DNA of 64,000 bases. It comes from Zobellia galactanivorans. Its GTDB lineage: Bacteria > Bacteroidota > Bacteroidia > Flavobacteriales > Flavobacteriaceae. Location of the stretch: contig NC_015844.1 in NCBI RefSeq assembly GCF_000973105.1, forward strand, positions 1 through 64,000, written 5' to 3'. The number at the start of each line of letters is the position of its first letter. Position 1 is the first letter of the stretch. The position numbers and the translations under genes were made by a program. Positions 28,565 through 37,507 of this stretch are shown here, in pieces. Under the pieces are notes generated by a model that had not been told where the DNA came from, made no database searches, and saw nothing but the letters and a program-made list of their open reading frames with translations.

Positions 28565-31018
28565 TTAAATATGGTCCACATTGTATATAACCCGTACACT
28601 GCGGTATTGACCAACGGAGTGGAAAGATTTTTCAATTCTTTTGATAGCCGCCTTGGTCTTTACCGCCGATTGGGCATGTGGTATCTTTATCAGCACATTC
28701 TTCAAATACAGATTGCGCACTCGTGCCACCGGTGGATATTCAGGACCGAGTACATTACCCCCCAAAGTGGTTCGCAACGCTTTGGCAAACCACTCGGTGG
28801 CCTCGTTTAGCTTATTGTATTCCTTATGCTTAAAAGTAATGCGAATGACCCGATTGTTGGGCGGATATTTATATTGCTCACGCTCGTATAGCTGTTCTTT
28901 GAACATACTATCGTAGTCATGGGTAGACACTTGCTGTAGTATCTGATGGTAGGGGTTATAACTCTGGATCAAAACCTTGCCCCTTTTCTTGGTCCGGCCC
29001 GCGCGACCGGCCACTTGGGTCAACAGTTGAAAACAACGTTCGTGGGCCCGGTAATCCGGGAAGTTCAACAATGAGTCGGCATTCATGATACCCACCAAGC
29101 TCACATTTCTAAAATCCAAGCCCTTTGTCAACATTTGGGTCCCTACAAGAATATCCATCTCCTGCTGCTCAAAAGCGGTAATGATTTTTTCATAGCCATG
29201 CTTGCCCCGGGTCGTATCTAAGTCCATACGCCAAGTCTTGGCATCAGGGAACAAGGTCTCCAGCTCTTTCTCCACCTGTTCGGTCCCAAAGCCTTTGGTA
29301 TCCAAGGTAGGGCTTCCACACGCCTGACAACTCTTTTGCAATGCCATATGATAGCCGCAATAATGACACCTCAATTGTTTTTTATACTGGTGATACGTTA
29401 AGCTGACATCACAGTTAGGACATTGTGGGGAATGGCCACAGGTAGTACATTCCACTATAGGCGCATACCCTCTTCTATTCTGGAACAGTATAACCTGCTC
29501 CCCGGCCTCAAGGGCTTCTTGTATACCGAGAAACAAGCGTTCCGAAAAATGCCCCTTCATCCGGCGTTTTCGGCTCTGCTCCTTTAAATCTACCAATTCT
29601 ATATCGGGCATAAGTACATTGCCATAACGCCGACTGATCTCGGCATAGCCGTACTTACCGATTTTCGCATTGTAAAAACTCTCTATACTGGGCGTAGCGG
29701 ACCCCAATAAAATATTGGCCTTGTGCAGTTTGGCCAAAACTACGGCCGCATCCCTTGCATGGTATCTCGGTGCGGGATCAAACTGCTTGAACGAACTCTC
29801 GTGCTCTTCATCTACAATGATCAGGCCCAAATCGGAGAAGGGCAAGAACAAGGCCGAACGCGCCCCAATCACAATCTGGGCCTTGTTTTCCTTTAGCAGG
29901 ACATTATTATACACTTCCACCCGCTCTTGAACACTATATTTAGAGTGAAAGACCGAAACCAGCTCGCCAAAATATTCTTGCAGACGTGAAATCAATTGGG
30001 TCGTCAACGCTATTTCCGGCAAGAGGTACAGGGCCTGTTGCCCCCTTTGCACACATTCCTCTATCAACCGTACATAGACCTCGGTTTTCCCCGAAGACGT
30101 AACCCCGTGCAGCAGGGTAACCTTATCCTCTTTAAAACTTTCGGAAATATCATCAAAGGCCTTTTGCTGATATTCGTTCAATGCCTTGAGCTCACCACCC
30201 TCATCCCCTTCATAGTTGACACGGTCGGTCCTTATAAAATACTCTTCTAAAATACCTTTGTTGACAAGAGACTTTATAACCGATTTTGAGCCCCCACTTA
30301 TGTTTTCGAGTTCAGTGACCTTGATCGGTTTTTTACTGGTAGCCTGCAATTGAAAGAGGGACAACACGACCTGGCTTTGCTTAGGGGCCCGCGACAGATC
30401 GTTCAGAAGGGCTTCCAATTTCGCCTCCTCGAGGTATACTTTCCCCAACTTTACATACCGTATGAGTTTAGGCTTGTACTGTTCGTACATTTCCTCTTTT
30501 AGAAGAACGACATTCTTTTCTATAAGTCGATTCAATACGGGCAAGATATTCTTTCGGTCGACAATGGCGCTTACCTCTTGGACCTTTAGCGCCGATTGAT
30601 GCTGCAAGGCCTCGTATACCAAGAATTCATCATCCTCCAAAGTAGACTCATCTACCTCCTCCTTATCATTACGAAGGATAAGGGTTTCGCTCTCCAATAA
30701 AAATGCACCGGGCACCGCACTTCGGAACACCTCCCCAATGGTACACATATAATAATCCGCAATCCACTGCCAGTGTTTAAGTTGAACCGTATTTACGATA
30801 GGGTGCTCGTCAAGTATACGGTCGATTTCCTTTGCCTCATAAAGCTTTGGCGCATCGGTATGCACCTGGTACACCAAAGCTGTATAAATTTTAGATTTTC
30901 CAAAGGGAACCCCTACCCGCATGCCCGGGCACAAAAATTCCGCCTCTTCTTTGGAAACGGCATAGGTAAAAAGTTTCTCTAAAGGAATCGGTAAGATTAC
31001 ATCGATAAAATACTGCAT
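28565..31018 (-). CDS. priA: Primosomal protein N' (replication restart helicase PriA)
   Basis: An 817-residue helicase that reloads the replisome at stalled forks. The N-terminal 3'BD domain is followed by a DEAH-type helicase core with Walker A GVTSSGKTEVY and Walker B IIVDEEHE. Eight zinc-binding cysteines occur in CTTCGHSPQCPNC and LRCHYCGYH/CQACG. The C-terminal helicase motif QVAGRAGR is present. It is the last gene of nadC-yihY-DUF2147-priA; 15 bases separate it from DUF2147. Confidence 0.97.
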   Translation of the reverse strand: MQYFIDVILPIPLEKLFTYAVSKEEAEFLCPGMRVGVPFGKSKIYTALVYQVHTDAPKLYEAKEIDRILDEHPIVNTVQLKHWQWIADYYMCTIGEVFRSAVPGAFLLESETLILRNDKEEVDESTLEDDEFLVYEALQHQSALKVQEVSAIVDRKNILPVLNRLIEKNVVLLKEEMYEQYKPKLIRYVKLGKVYLEEAKLEALLNDLSRAPKQSQVVLSLFQLQATSKKPIKVTELENISGGSKSVIKSLVNKGILEEYFIRTDRVNYEGDEGGELKALNEYQQKAFDDISESFKEDKVTLLHGVTSSGKTEVYVRLIEECVQRGQQALYLLPEIALTTQLISRLQEYFGELVSVFHSKYSVQERVEVYNNVLLKENKAQIVIGARSALFLPFSDLGLIIVDEEHESSFKQFDPAPRYHARDAAVVLAKLHKANILLGSATPSIESFYNAKIGKYGYAEISRRYGNVLMPDIELVDLKEQSRKRRMKGHFSERLFLGIQEALEAGEQVILFQNRRGYAPIVECTTCGHSPQCPNCDVSLTYHQYKKQLRCHYCGYHMALQKSCQACGSPTLDTKGFGTEQVEKELETLFPDAKTWRMDLDTTRGKHGYEKIITAFEQQEMDILVGTQMLTKGLDFRNVSLVGIMNADSLLNFPDYRAHERCFQLLTQVAGRAGRTKKRGKVLIQSYNPYHQILQQVSTHDYDSMFKEQLYEREQYKYPPNNRVIRITFKHKEYNKLNEATEWFAKALRTTLGGNVLGPEYPPVARVRNLYLKNVLIKIPHAQSAVKTKAAIKRIEKSFHSVGQYRSVRVIYNVDHI

Positions 31019-31033
31019 ACTCTATTTGGAATT

Positions 31034-31474
31034 CTACCCGTCTACACGAATCCAAGTCTGGGTGCGATAAATAAAGGCCAAGTAGCCCCTTACTTTGAGT
31101 TCATCAGGATTATCGGGATTGAGCCAAATTTTACATCTAAAGGTCATGGCCTGCTGGGGATCAAAGAGCTTATCTCCCTTATAGACACCATTTCCATGGT
31201 GCTCCGCCCCTTCAATGATGGTCATACCCAATACAGGCTTATCTTTTAGCTCACCTTCACATTTGGTACACACGAAATTCTCCTTGCCCTCTTCTACGAT
31301 TTCGATCACCTTTCCGTGCATCTTCCCATCCTCTTCATAAATCTCTATGATCGCCTTTGGTTTGCCCGTACGGTCATCAATGGTCTTCCATTTACCGAAA
31401 ACCCCTTGTGAGCGCCCCATTGGGCATAGCATGATAAAAAATATAAAAAAACTTAAAATTGCGTTCGTACTCAT
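31034..31474 (-). CDS. DUF2147 family exported protein
   Basis: A 146-residue protein with a signal peptide (about 1-22) and a DUF2147 lipocalin-like beta domain: GVFGKWKTIDDRTGKPKAIIEIYE, GKVIEI, and CxxC in FVCTKCEGE. The final block GYLAFIYRTQTWIRV is typical. The function is unknown; related proteins are periplasmic. Its start overlaps the yihY stop by 4 bases, so translation is coupled. Confidence 0.88.
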   Translation of the reverse strand: MSTNAILSFFIFFIMLCPMGRSQGVFGKWKTIDDRTGKPKAIIEIYEEDGKMHGKVIEIVEEGKENFVCTKCEGELKDKPVLGMTIIEGAEHHGNGVYKGDKLFDPQQAMTFRCKIWLNPDNPDELKVRGYLAFIYRTQTWIRVDG

Positions 31475-32439
31475 TTCTTAGTATATGTTTTTCTTAACGA
31501 GTTCAACGAAGCATTAAGCTCGAACCCTAACAGCAATATATTGGAATTTAACCAGATATATACCATAAGAATCAACAAACCTCCCAAAGCTCCGTATAAT
31601 TCGTTGTATCTGGCGAATTTTTCAACATAAACCCCAAATAAATACGAGGTCAACATGAACAACAAAGTGGTCATAAGCGCCCCAACCGAAAAAAATCGGG
31701 CGTGCCTACCCTCGGTAGTCCCAAAATAATACAATATAGCCGTGGTAAAATAAGATAAAAGAACAAAAAACAGCACCTTACCTATTTTCGCACCGACAAT
31801 ATCATTCTGGGTGAGGTCGTACCCCCTAGTTTTAGCGGCCCACACACTAAGATAATCAATTATATACAATTCGAAATAGCCATAGACCACAGCCCCAACG
31901 ATCAACAATATTGACAAAATCAACCCCACCATAAGGGCATAGATATACTGGCGGAAGAAATTTCGTGTCAACTCTACATGGTACGAATTCTCAAAGCCCC
32001 CAAAGATGGCATTGACCCCATTAGCCATTAAAAAAATGGAAAAGAAAAAAGCGGAAGACAAGAGCCCTCCCTGTTTTTGGTCTTTGATCTGCTGGTAAAT
32101 CTCCCCAAAATAGTCACTCGTGGCCGAGGGCAAAAAAGACTCCAAAAAGAGCAGGAACTGGGAATCGAAATTTTCATTGCCCACACTCACATAGGGCAAG
32201 ATAAAAGGGATTAGGGTAATTAGAAATATCAACAAAGGAAACAATGCCAAAAATAGGCTAAACGCAATAGAACTGGCCCGTGTTGAAATAGCACCTTGAA
32301 TGATGCCATGAACATACATTTCCAACAAGTCGTACAGAGATAGCCCTTCAAACCCAGGCAGCTTAACCCCTTTAAAAAAGCGCGCCAACCAATTGATTAT
32401 CGGAATTTTATCGATTTTCTCTTCTATCTCTTGCGACAT
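31471..32439 (-). CDS. YihY/BrkB family inner-membrane protein
   Basis: A 322-residue membrane protein with about six transmembrane helices and the family signature ARASSIAFSLFLALFPLLIF-like segment near residue 55, plus the C-terminal YGALGGLLILMVYIWLNSNILLLGFELNA. It was once thought to be RNase BN, which is wrong. Its transport role is unproven. Gene follows nadC with no gap and overlaps DUF2147 by 4 bases. Confidence 0.93.
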   Translation of the reverse strand: MSQEIEEKIDKIPIINWLARFFKGVKLPGFEGLSLYDLLEMYVHGIIQGAISTRASSIAFSLFLALFPLLIFLITLIPFILPYVSVGNENFDSQFLLFLESFLPSATSDYFGEIYQQIKDQKQGGLLSSAFFFSIFLMANGVNAIFGGFENSYHVELTRNFFRQYIYALMVGLILSILLIVGAVVYGYFELYIIDYLSVWAAKTRGYDLTQNDIVGAKIGKVLFFVLLSYFTTAILYYFGTTEGRHARFFSVGALMTTLLFMLTSYLFGVYVEKFARYNELYGALGGLLILMVYIWLNSNILLLGFELNASLNSLRKTYTKK

Positions 32440-33297
32440 TTATACCGCTTTTAGGCTTAAATCCTTATTAAACACCGAATGGGTAAGCGCTCCAGAAGAA
32501 ATATAGTTCACCCCACACTCGGCATACTTACGAAGGGTATCTTCATTGATACCTCCAGAAGACTCGGTCAAACAGCTATCACCTATCATAGCAACGGCCT
32601 TACGTGTATCTTCATAATTAAAGTTATCGATAAGAATGCGATATACACCTCCGGCCTCTAGAATTTGCTTTATTTCATCCAAATCGCGTGCCTCCACTAT
32701 TATTTTTAGATCTCGACCGGTTTCCCGTAAATAGTCTTTCGTTTTCTGAATGGCCTTAGCAATTCCCCCGGCAAAATCAATATGGTTATCCTTGAGCATA
32801 ATCATATCGTAGAGTGCAAACCTATGGTTTTCACCCCCGCCAATCTTAACGGCCCATTTCTCCAATGCACGAATACCCGGAGTGGTCTTTCGGGTGTCCA
32901 AAATTTTAGTACCCGTTCCTTCCAATAACTTAACGAAGGAATTTGTTTTGGTCGCAATGGCACTCATGCGCTGCATGGCGTTCAAAACCAAGCGCTCCGC
33001 TTTCAAAATACTTTGGGACCTTCCGGAAACATAAAAGACAATATCCCCATATTTCACCGGCGACCCATCGTTTATCAGTGTTTCCACCTCCATATCGGCA
33101 TCTACGTACTTAAAAACCTGCTTGGCAAACTCCACTCCCGCAATAATACCTTCATCTTTCACCAACAACTTGGCCTTCCCCGTAGCCGTATCGGGAATAC
33201 AGGCCAAGGAGCTATGGTCGCCATCGCCCACATCTTCTCGAATGGCATTGGCTATAATATTATCTATTTCTTTTTGAAACTGTTCTTCGGAAATCAT
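32440..33297 (-). CDS. nadC: Nicotinate-nucleotide pyrophosphorylase (carboxylating)
   Basis: A 285-residue quinolinate phosphoribosyltransferase that forms nicotinate mononucleotide in de novo NAD synthesis. Visible elements are the N-terminal DVGDGDHSS segment, AERLVLNAMQRMSAIAT, the substrate-binding Arg/Lys region LDTRKTTPGIRALEKWAVKIGGGENHR, LKDNHI, and the C-terminal ESSGGI. It is the first gene of the four-gene minus-strand operon. nadB and nadA are not in the window. Confidence 0.97.
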   Translation of the reverse strand: MISEEQFQKEIDNIIANAIREDVGDGDHSSLACIPDTATGKAKLLVKDEGIIAGVEFAKQVFKYVDADMEVETLINDGSPVKYGDIVFYVSGRSQSILKAERLVLNAMQRMSAIATKTNSFVKLLEGTGTKILDTRKTTPGIRALEKWAVKIGGGENHRFALYDMIMLKDNHIDFAGGIAKAIQKTKDYLRETGRDLKIIVEARDLDEIKQILEAGGVYRILIDNFNYEDTRKAVAMIGDSCLTESSGGINEDTLRKYAECGVNYISSGALTHSVFNKDLSLKAV

Positions 33298-33392
33298 GCT
33301 TGGAATTTTACTTAAAGCTAAATTAGTAAATTGTTCGGGGTTTATTGACCTTGTCCCAAGGCTTATTTATTTGTATTGCCATACGTCCTATT

Positions 33393-33422
33393 CTTGAAGT
33401 TTATTATTTCAAATTATATTTG
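33393..33422 (+). promoter_or_regulatory. rlmH promoter giving a possible leaderless mRNA
   Basis: CTTG at 33393-33396, an 18-base spacer, and TATATTTG at 33415-33422, a perfect TANNTTTG. The rlmH ATG at 33427 is only 4 bases further, so the predicted transcript start coincides with the start codon. Confidence 0.65.
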
Positions 33423-33426
33423 CCCC

Positions 33427-33900
33427 ATGACCATAAAACTTATAGCAATAGGAAAAACGGATAGTAAGTCCCTATTACAGCTCATATCGGAGTACGAGAA
33501 CAGACTAAAGCACTATGTAAAGTTTGAACTTGAGATTATTCCCGACATAAAAAACGCAAAAAACCTCACGGAAGCCCAACAAAAGGAAAAAGAAGGCCAG
33601 CTGATCCTAAAAAAGCTCGGCCCGACCGATGCACTAGTGTTGTTGGACGAAAATGGAAGACAGCATTCTTCGGTAGAATTCTCGGCCTATTTACAGAAGA
33701 AAATGAATTCAGGCCTAAAACAGCTTGTATTCGTAATCGGTGGTCCTTATGGCTTCAGTCCTGAAGTTTACGCAAAGGCCAAGGGAAAAATAAGCCTATC
33801 TAAAATGACTTTTTCACACCAAATGGTACGCTTGTTCGTGGTCGAACAAATCTATCGAGCCTTCACCATTTTACGGAACGAACCCTACCACCACCAATAA
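33427..33900 (+). CDS. rlmH: 23S rRNA (pseudouridine-1915-N3)-methyltransferase RlmH
   Basis: A 157-residue SPOUT methyltransferase modifying pseudouridine 1915 in helix 69 of 23S rRNA. It begins MTIKLIAIGKTD, has the cofactor loop FVIGGPYGFSPEV, and ends RLFVVEQIYRAFTILRNEPYHHQ, the highly conserved tail. Length is exact for the family. The ATG at 33427 is chosen by family length; an upstream in-frame ATG at 33376 precedes the promoter. Divergent from nadC. Confidence 0.97.
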   Translation: MTIKLIAIGKTDSKSLLQLISEYENRLKHYVKFELEIIPDIKNAKNLTEAQQKEKEGQLILKKLGPTDALVLLDENGRQHSSVEFSAYLQKKMNSGLKQLVFVIGGPYGFSPEVYAKAKGKISLSKMTFSHQMVRLFVVEQIYRAFTILRNEPYHHQ

Positions 33901-33902
33901 AA

Positions 33903-33938
33903 AATAAAAACGGCCCTCGTAAAAGAGAGCCGTTTTTT
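33903..33938 (+). terminator. Bidirectional terminator between rlmH and serA
   Basis: Stem AAAAACGGC / GCCGTTTTT with an imperfect inner CTC/GAG pairing; A and T tracts flank both sides, serving the two convergent genes. Confidence 0.88.
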
Positions 33939-33965
33939 ATATAACATCTGTATCAGTATCAACGA

Positions 33966-35858
33966 CTAGTACAAAACCCTAAACTTAATAGTGTTCTCTA
34001 CTTTTTTGAGCGCTTTGATAACATCTTTATTGTACTCCTTATCTAAATCGGTAATCACATAGCCTACCTCGCTATCCGTAGACAAATATTGTCCGGAGAT
34101 ATTCAAGCCGTATTTGGCCAATACCTCATTGATCTTAGCCATAATGCCCGGTACATTCTTGTGTATATGCAAGAAACGGTGTGCGTTCCGTTGTTTTGGC
34201 AAACGGATATTCGGGAAGTTCACCGCATCAACAGTATTCCCTGAATTGATATAATCCATAATCTTGTTCGGAACGAAATCGGCAATATCGCGTTGCGCTT
34301 CTTCGGTACTACCACCAACGTGGGGCGTAAGTATTACATTTTTCAAACCTTGAAGCGGCGTATAAAACTCACCGTTGCTACGCGGCTCTTCTGGATATAC
34401 ATCTATGGCGGCACCGGCAAGTTTACCTGATTTCAAGGCATTGGCCAAGGCATCGATATCGACAACGAAGCCTCTTGACAAGTTAATGAGCATGGCGCCA
34501 TTTCTCATCTGGCTTATTTCACGCTCACCGATAAAATTCTTATTGGCCTTGTTATCATCGATATGTAAGGTAACTACATCGGAAACATTCAATAAATCTT
34601 CTAAGGTATTGCATTTTTTAGCATTACCCATTGACAGTTTATCGTCAACATCATAATAATAAACACGCATACCCACGGCTTCCGCTAAAATGGAAAGTTG
34701 CTTCCCTATGTTACCATAGCCGACAATTCCGAGGTTCTTACCACGCACTTCCCTTGACCCTTCGGCCGTTTTTTGCCATTGCCCGTTGTGGATCTCACTA
34801 CTTCTGGCAAAAACACTTCGCATCAGCATGATGATCTCACCAATGGCCAACTCGACCACGGAACGGGTGTTGCTATACGGCGCATTGAACACTACCACCC
34901 CCTTTTTCTTGGCGTACTGCAAATCTATCTGGGTAGTACCGATACAAAACGCACCGACCACCATAAGTTTGTCGGCCGCATCCAATACCTTTTGGGTCAC
35001 TTGCGTTTTAGAGCGAATACCCAATACGTGTACCCCCTTTATTCTCTCTATCAGTTCGTCTTCCGGTATACTGTGTTTTACAAGTTCTACCGAAAATCCT
35101 TCTTCAGACAAATTCTTAAAAGCGGCTGGGTGGACATTTTCAAGAAGCAATATCTTGATTCTGTTCTTTGGGTATGATATATTACGTGGCAAATCGTTCA
35201 CAAATAAAAATTCATCCATATTAGGAGTTATATAGTCAGCGTTCTGGGCTGCTTTTTCGCGATGTACATTTTCGGTATAAGCAAAGAATTTATCGGCAAT
35301 TCCGGCTTCGCGCATAACGTAATCGCTATAACCATCACCAATAACCTGAACCTCGCCTTCAAGGTTCATTTGCTTAAGACATTCAATTTTTCCGTTATGC
35401 TGTGAAAGTACGTTTTTTGAATCAAACCCGACAATATTTCCTTCTTCATCAAATTCAAAGGTATTGGCATAAACCCTTTCGGATGGAATATTGTACTCCT
35501 TGACGATAGGATCGATAAACTCTTTGAATCCACAAGAAATCACATAAATATCATCTGAAAATTTCTCGAAAAAATCTTTATTGGCAGCAATAGACTTCGA
35601 TATCTTATGACGCAACTCCTCTACTAAGGGGCCTAAATCGTCTTTATGGGCGTTCAACAACTTTATACGTTGCTCCAAGGATTCGGTAAACGATATATCG
35701 CCATCAATTCCCAAATTTGTAATCTCCTGAATACGACGAACGATTTCGTCTCGATCCGACTTGCCTTCCAAGGTCATTTCGGCCAGCACATCTAAAGCTT
35801 CGACCCTTGTTAAGGTACTATCAAAATCGAATATGTATTTCCTACCTGTCTCTACCAT
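33966..35858 (-). CDS. serA: SerB-SerA fusion: HAD phosphatase plus D-3-phosphoglycerate dehydrogenase
   Basis: A 630-residue fusion. Residues 1-225 form a SerB-like HAD phosphatase: D11/D13 in FDFDSTLT, S108 in ISCG, K157 in HNGKIE and GDGYSD at 174-179. Residues 232-550 are a D-isomer dehydrogenase: GYGNIG at 380-385, R462 (LSRG), E490/491 (YPEEP) and H513 (TPHVGG). An ACT domain follows (about 560-630), the usual serine feedback site. Steps 1 and 3 of serine synthesis are thus on one chain; serC is not in the window. All HAD motifs look intact. Monocistronic, with TATTTTTG at 35882-35889 upstream. Confidence 0.94.
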   Translation of the reverse strand: MVETGRKYIFDFDSTLTRVEALDVLAEMTLEGKSDRDEIVRRIQEITNLGIDGDISFTESLEQRIKLLNAHKDDLGPLVEELRHKISKSIAANKDFFEKFSDDIYVISCGFKEFIDPIVKEYNIPSERVYANTFEFDEEGNIVGFDSKNVLSQHNGKIECLKQMNLEGEVQVIGDGYSDYVMREAGIADKFFAYTENVHREKAAQNADYITPNMDEFLFVNDLPRNISYPKNRIKILLLENVHPAAFKNLSEEGFSVELVKHSIPEDELIERIKGVHVLGIRSKTQVTQKVLDAADKLMVVGAFCIGTTQIDLQYAKKKGVVVFNAPYSNTRSVVELAIGEIIMLMRSVFARSSEIHNGQWQKTAEGSREVRGKNLGIVGYGNIGKQLSILAEAVGMRVYYYDVDDKLSMGNAKKCNTLEDLLNVSDVVTLHIDDNKANKNFIGEREISQMRNGAMLINLSRGFVVDIDALANALKSGKLAGAAIDVYPEEPRSNGEFYTPLQGLKNVILTPHVGGSTEEAQRDIADFVPNKIMDYINSGNTVDAVNFPNIRLPKQRNAHRFLHIHKNVPGIMAKINEVLAKYGLNISGQYLSTDSEVGYVITDLDKEYNKDVIKALKKVENTIKFRVLY

Positions 35859-35881
35859 GGCTTTGCTAAAAAATTAAGGGA

Positions 35882-35889
35882 CAAAAATA
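35882..35889 (-). promoter_or_regulatory. serA promoter, -7 element
   Basis: Minus-strand TATTTTTG, a perfect TANNTTTG match about 24 bases before the ATG. Confidence 0.5.
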
Positions 35890-36021
35890 AAGATTATTTC
35901 TGTCCGAAGTCCACTAAAATGCCTAAAAGTTACTCCTATAACTAATCTAGCTTTTTTTGATAGGGAATTTCATGTTTCCAAGGAGGAAAAAACACGGTCG
36001 AAAGCAAGCAAGAAAGCCGGT

Positions 36022-36822
36022 TTAATCTAAAAATGAGACCACGGCTTCGGAAAAGGCCTTTGTTTTGTAGGTGCCGTTATGATCACCTTCAACAATGACA
36101 AATTCACTTTTGGGAATCGCCTTATGCAGTTCTTCGGGACTACCATTATCGGTATCCCCATCCCCCGCAATGACCAGTACTTTGGCCTTCACATAGGCCA
36201 AATGGCTTTTTCTGGTGTAAGGTTGGTAGCGCTGTTGTAGATAGAGACTTCTAAAGTCGGCACCTACCGATTTCGCATAGGCTACGGCCTCTTTCGTTTC
36301 TTCGGTGACCCTTCCGGCAAAGGCTTTCATAAATTTAATTTTCCTAGGCCACATATAGTCGGTAAAATCGATGCCCATACCCCCTAAAACCGCCTTTTTC
36401 ACCCGCTTGTCGCGCAACAAAAGTTTTGCCAGCACAATACTGCCCCGAGAATACCCAATGGCCATATATTTTTTTTGCCGCAAGTGCTGCATAAGAAACA
36501 TAACATCCATTACCTCGGCATCAAAATCGTAGCCTTCCTCGGTCTGGGGCTTGTCCGACTCCCCATTACCCCGAAGATCAAGGGCGACGACCCTAAACCC
36601 TTCTTTCAGCAACTGTTTCTTTAGTTCGGTTTTCTGCCAAGATTCCTTGGTATTGATAAACCCATGAATAAGTAAAACTACCTTTCCCTCACCCTCATCG
36701 GTATAAGCAATTTTTGTATCGTCGAAAGAAGTAAAGAATTTGGTCTGGCACCGTGCCGTGACCATTGACAACAAAAAAACGAACGGCAGAAGCAGCCGTA
36801 TCCTTAATTTACGCATTGACAT
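36022..36822 (-). CDS. Exported alpha/beta hydrolase
   Basis: A 266-residue alpha/beta-fold hydrolase with an N-terminal signal peptide (to about 25). The oxyanion segment is LLIHGF, the nucleophile elbow GYSRGS, the acid is probably in AGDGDTDN and the His in VEGDHNGT near the C-terminus. RVVALDLRGNGESDKP is a standard family motif. The substrate is unknown; an esterase role is the default. Its start overlaps the DUF3307 stop by 14 bases, so it belongs to the SatD-DUF3307-hydrolase operon. MRK at 36816 is an alternative start. Confidence 0.9.
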   Translation of the reverse strand: MSMRKLRIRLLLPFVFLLSMVTARCQTKFFTSFDDTKIAYTDEGEGKVVLLIHGFINTKESWQKTELKKQLLKEGFRVVALDLRGNGESDKPQTEEGYDFDAEVMDVMFLMQHLRQKKYMAIGYSRGSIVLAKLLLRDKRVKKAVLGGMGIDFTDYMWPRKIKFMKAFAGRVTEETKEAVAYAKSVGADFRSLYLQQRYQPYTRKSHLAYVKAKVLVIAGDGDTDNGSPEELHKAIPKSEFVIVEGDHNGTYKTKAFSEAVVSFLD

Positions 36823-37507
36823 AAATGATTCCTGTAATTATGGCAAGTCCGAAACTCAACAAGGTTCCTATTAAAATATACTCGGTAAGTTTACGGTTAT
36901 TGCTTTCCTTTAAATCGTTGAACCTAAAAACCGATTTGGCCCCTATCAGAAGACCTATAGCTTCCCACCTTCCCATAATAATGAACATAAGAACGAACAA
37001 CCGCTCTATTATGCCTATATACTTTCCGGCGTTGGGCAATGATTTATGATCCAATTCAATTTTGTCCGACATGGCTTCCAGCAATTTCCCCATGATAATC
37101 GCGGCAGGAGAACTGACGAATACGATCGCAGTGACCAAAGGCCAATCCAACCCTTGAAAAAGAGCCATTGTATGTTCGGTCAGATTTCCGTAATACACAC
37201 AACAATACAACACCAATATATGAAGCACCTGATCTAAAAAGAACGGAACACTTTTAAGCCTGAACCTAGGCGTAACGTACAATTTGGCCAAGTCGATAAC
37301 ATAATGTGAAGCCGCAATGATCAAGGCTATTTTCCAATATTGCAAATCCCACACCAATAGCATGATCAACGCAAAGTGAAGCAAAACATGCAGGTAAAGG
37401 TATCTCGACTTTTCCCTATTTGCTTCCTTATGAATTACCCAACGGCTCGGTTGCAACAAAAAATCGCCAATCAAGTGGGCCAGTAAAAGTTTAGTGAACA
37501 GAACCAT
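36809..37507 (-). CDS. DUF3307 membrane protein
   Basis: A 232-residue integral membrane protein with about six hydrophobic helices. It starts TKLLLAHLIGDFLLQP, with later HVLLHFALIM and ASHYVIDLAKLY, which together define DUF3307: His and Asp residues lie within membrane segments and could bind a metal. It follows the SatD-like gene directly (stop of one and start of the other adjoin) and overlaps the downstream hydrolase. Recurrent association of DUF3307 with SatD is known; its function is not. Confidence 0.88.
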   Translation of the reverse strand: MVLFTKLLLAHLIGDFLLQPSRWVIHKEANREKSRYLYLHVLLHFALIMLLVWDLQYWKIALIIAASHYVIDLAKLYVTPRFRLKSVPFFLDQVLHILVLYCCVYYGNLTEHTMALFQGLDWPLVTAIVFVSSPAAIIMGKLLEAMSDKIELDHKSLPNAGKYIGIIERLFVLMFIIMGRWEAIGLLIGAKSVFRFNDLKESNNRKLTEYILIGTLLSFGLAIITGIIYVNA

